Source of the DNA: an uncultured Myxococcales bacterium
GTDB lineage: Bacteria > Myxococcota_A > Bradymonadia > Bradymonadales > Bradymonadaceae
Direction: 5' to 3'
NCBI GenBank assembly: GCA_913058025.1
Contig: CAJXPN010000313.1
Span: forward strand, 1 to 5,960
DNA: 5,960 nt
A program made the translations under genes and the position numbers. This document shows positions 5,862-5,960 of this stretch, one piece after another. Position 1 is the stretch's first letter. The number at the start of each line of letters is the position of its first letter. The notes beneath the pieces are model-generated. The model worked only from the letters and a program-made list of their open reading frames with translations, searched no databases and was not told the origin of the DNA.

Positions 5862-5917
5862 ATGGGTGATATGGTCTTCGTGGACAAGAACTGGCGGATC
5901 TTGTGGAAGGACATGGG
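5862..5917 (+). CDS. Start of an unidentified gene, truncated by the contig end
   Basis: An ATG at 5862 follows a near-ideal ribosome site (AAGGAGG at 5848-5854, seven bases before the ATG). Eighteen native codons read MGDMVFVDKNWRILWKDM before the adapter begins at 5918. The frame stays open through the adapter, so there is no stop. The V-D-[KR]-x-W-R-I-[LV] pattern recalls the first strand of PAS domains (as in V-D-R-D-W-R-I-x-x-x-N), which could mean a sensor kinase or regulator, but 18 residues cannot settle this. An alternative start is the ATG at 5871. It is transcribed divergently from the peptidase gene. Confidence 0.6.
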
Positions 5918-5960
5918 CTGTCTCTTATACACATCTCCGAGCCCACGAGACAGGCAGAAA
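5918..5960 (+). other. Illumina Nextera i7-side adapter (artefact)
   Basis: Bases 5918-5936 are the Tn5 mosaic end in reverse orientation (CTGTCTCTTATACACATCT), 5937-5951 are the read-2 handle (CCGAGCCCACGAGAC), 5952-5959 are the index AGGCAGAA (which I recognise as Nextera index 703), and 5960 is the first base of the P7 primer. Native sequence ends at 5917. Confidence 0.98.

Noticed and set aside
5693..5932. 79-residue minus-strand open frame at the right end
   Set aside because: Its start codon and first residues (MYKRQ) come from the adapter.
1..5960. Adapter mosaic ends read as transposon inverted terminal repeats
   Set aside because: The 19-base ends are inverted to each other and are Tn5-derived, but the flanking P5/P7 handles and index sequences show that they are library adapters, not a natural transposon. 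No transposase is encoded.

Overview
The window is a short, high-GC contig whose two ends are not biological. Bases 1-50 are an Illumina Nextera i5-side adapter and bases 5918-5960 are the i7-side adapter, so the native insert is 51-5917. The insert holds two large minus-strand genes for exported proteins, and the first codons of a third gene on the plus strand at the right edge.

Organism (inference): the GC-rich codon use, the choice-of-anchor Q type beta-helix protein, and a second exported protein ending in Gly-Cys, a hydrophobic stretch and Arg-Arg-Ala-Arg-Arg-Arg (MYXO-CTERM-like) all suggest Myxococcota, perhaps Polyangiales or a related deltaproteobacterial lineage, from a metagenome or environmental genome. 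No RNA gene, mobile element, CRISPR array or phage gene was seen.

Layout, right to left in the direction of the two main genes. 5862-5917 (+) is the truncated start of an unidentified gene with an excellent ribosome binding site. 5451-5861 is a divergent intergenic region. 5450-3192 (-) encodes a 752-residue secreted protein: lipoprotein-type signal peptide, LAS/M15-like zinc peptidase domain, six-cysteine module, three copies of an extracellular beta-type repeat, acidic Gly/Pro/Asp linker, and C-terminal sorting signal. 3191-2899 is a palindrome-rich intergenic region. 2898-51 (-) encodes a large secreted right-handed beta-helix protein with a choice-of-anchor Q end domain and two Ig-like domains, cut off by the contig end.

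How the genes relate: both large products are exported and probably surface-displayed, and they lie in the same direction. The hairpin-rich 293-base gap suggests separate or attenuated transcription rather than a tight operon. A cell-wall or peptide-cleaving enzyme next to a beta-helix surface protein fits envelope remodelling, adhesion or predation, but no specific partnership is shown. I found no convincing new defence or mobile system. The points most worth a second look are the double-anchor architecture of the peptidase, the non-helix insertions in the beta-helix protein, the palindrome cluster between the genes, and the adapter-derived protein ends.
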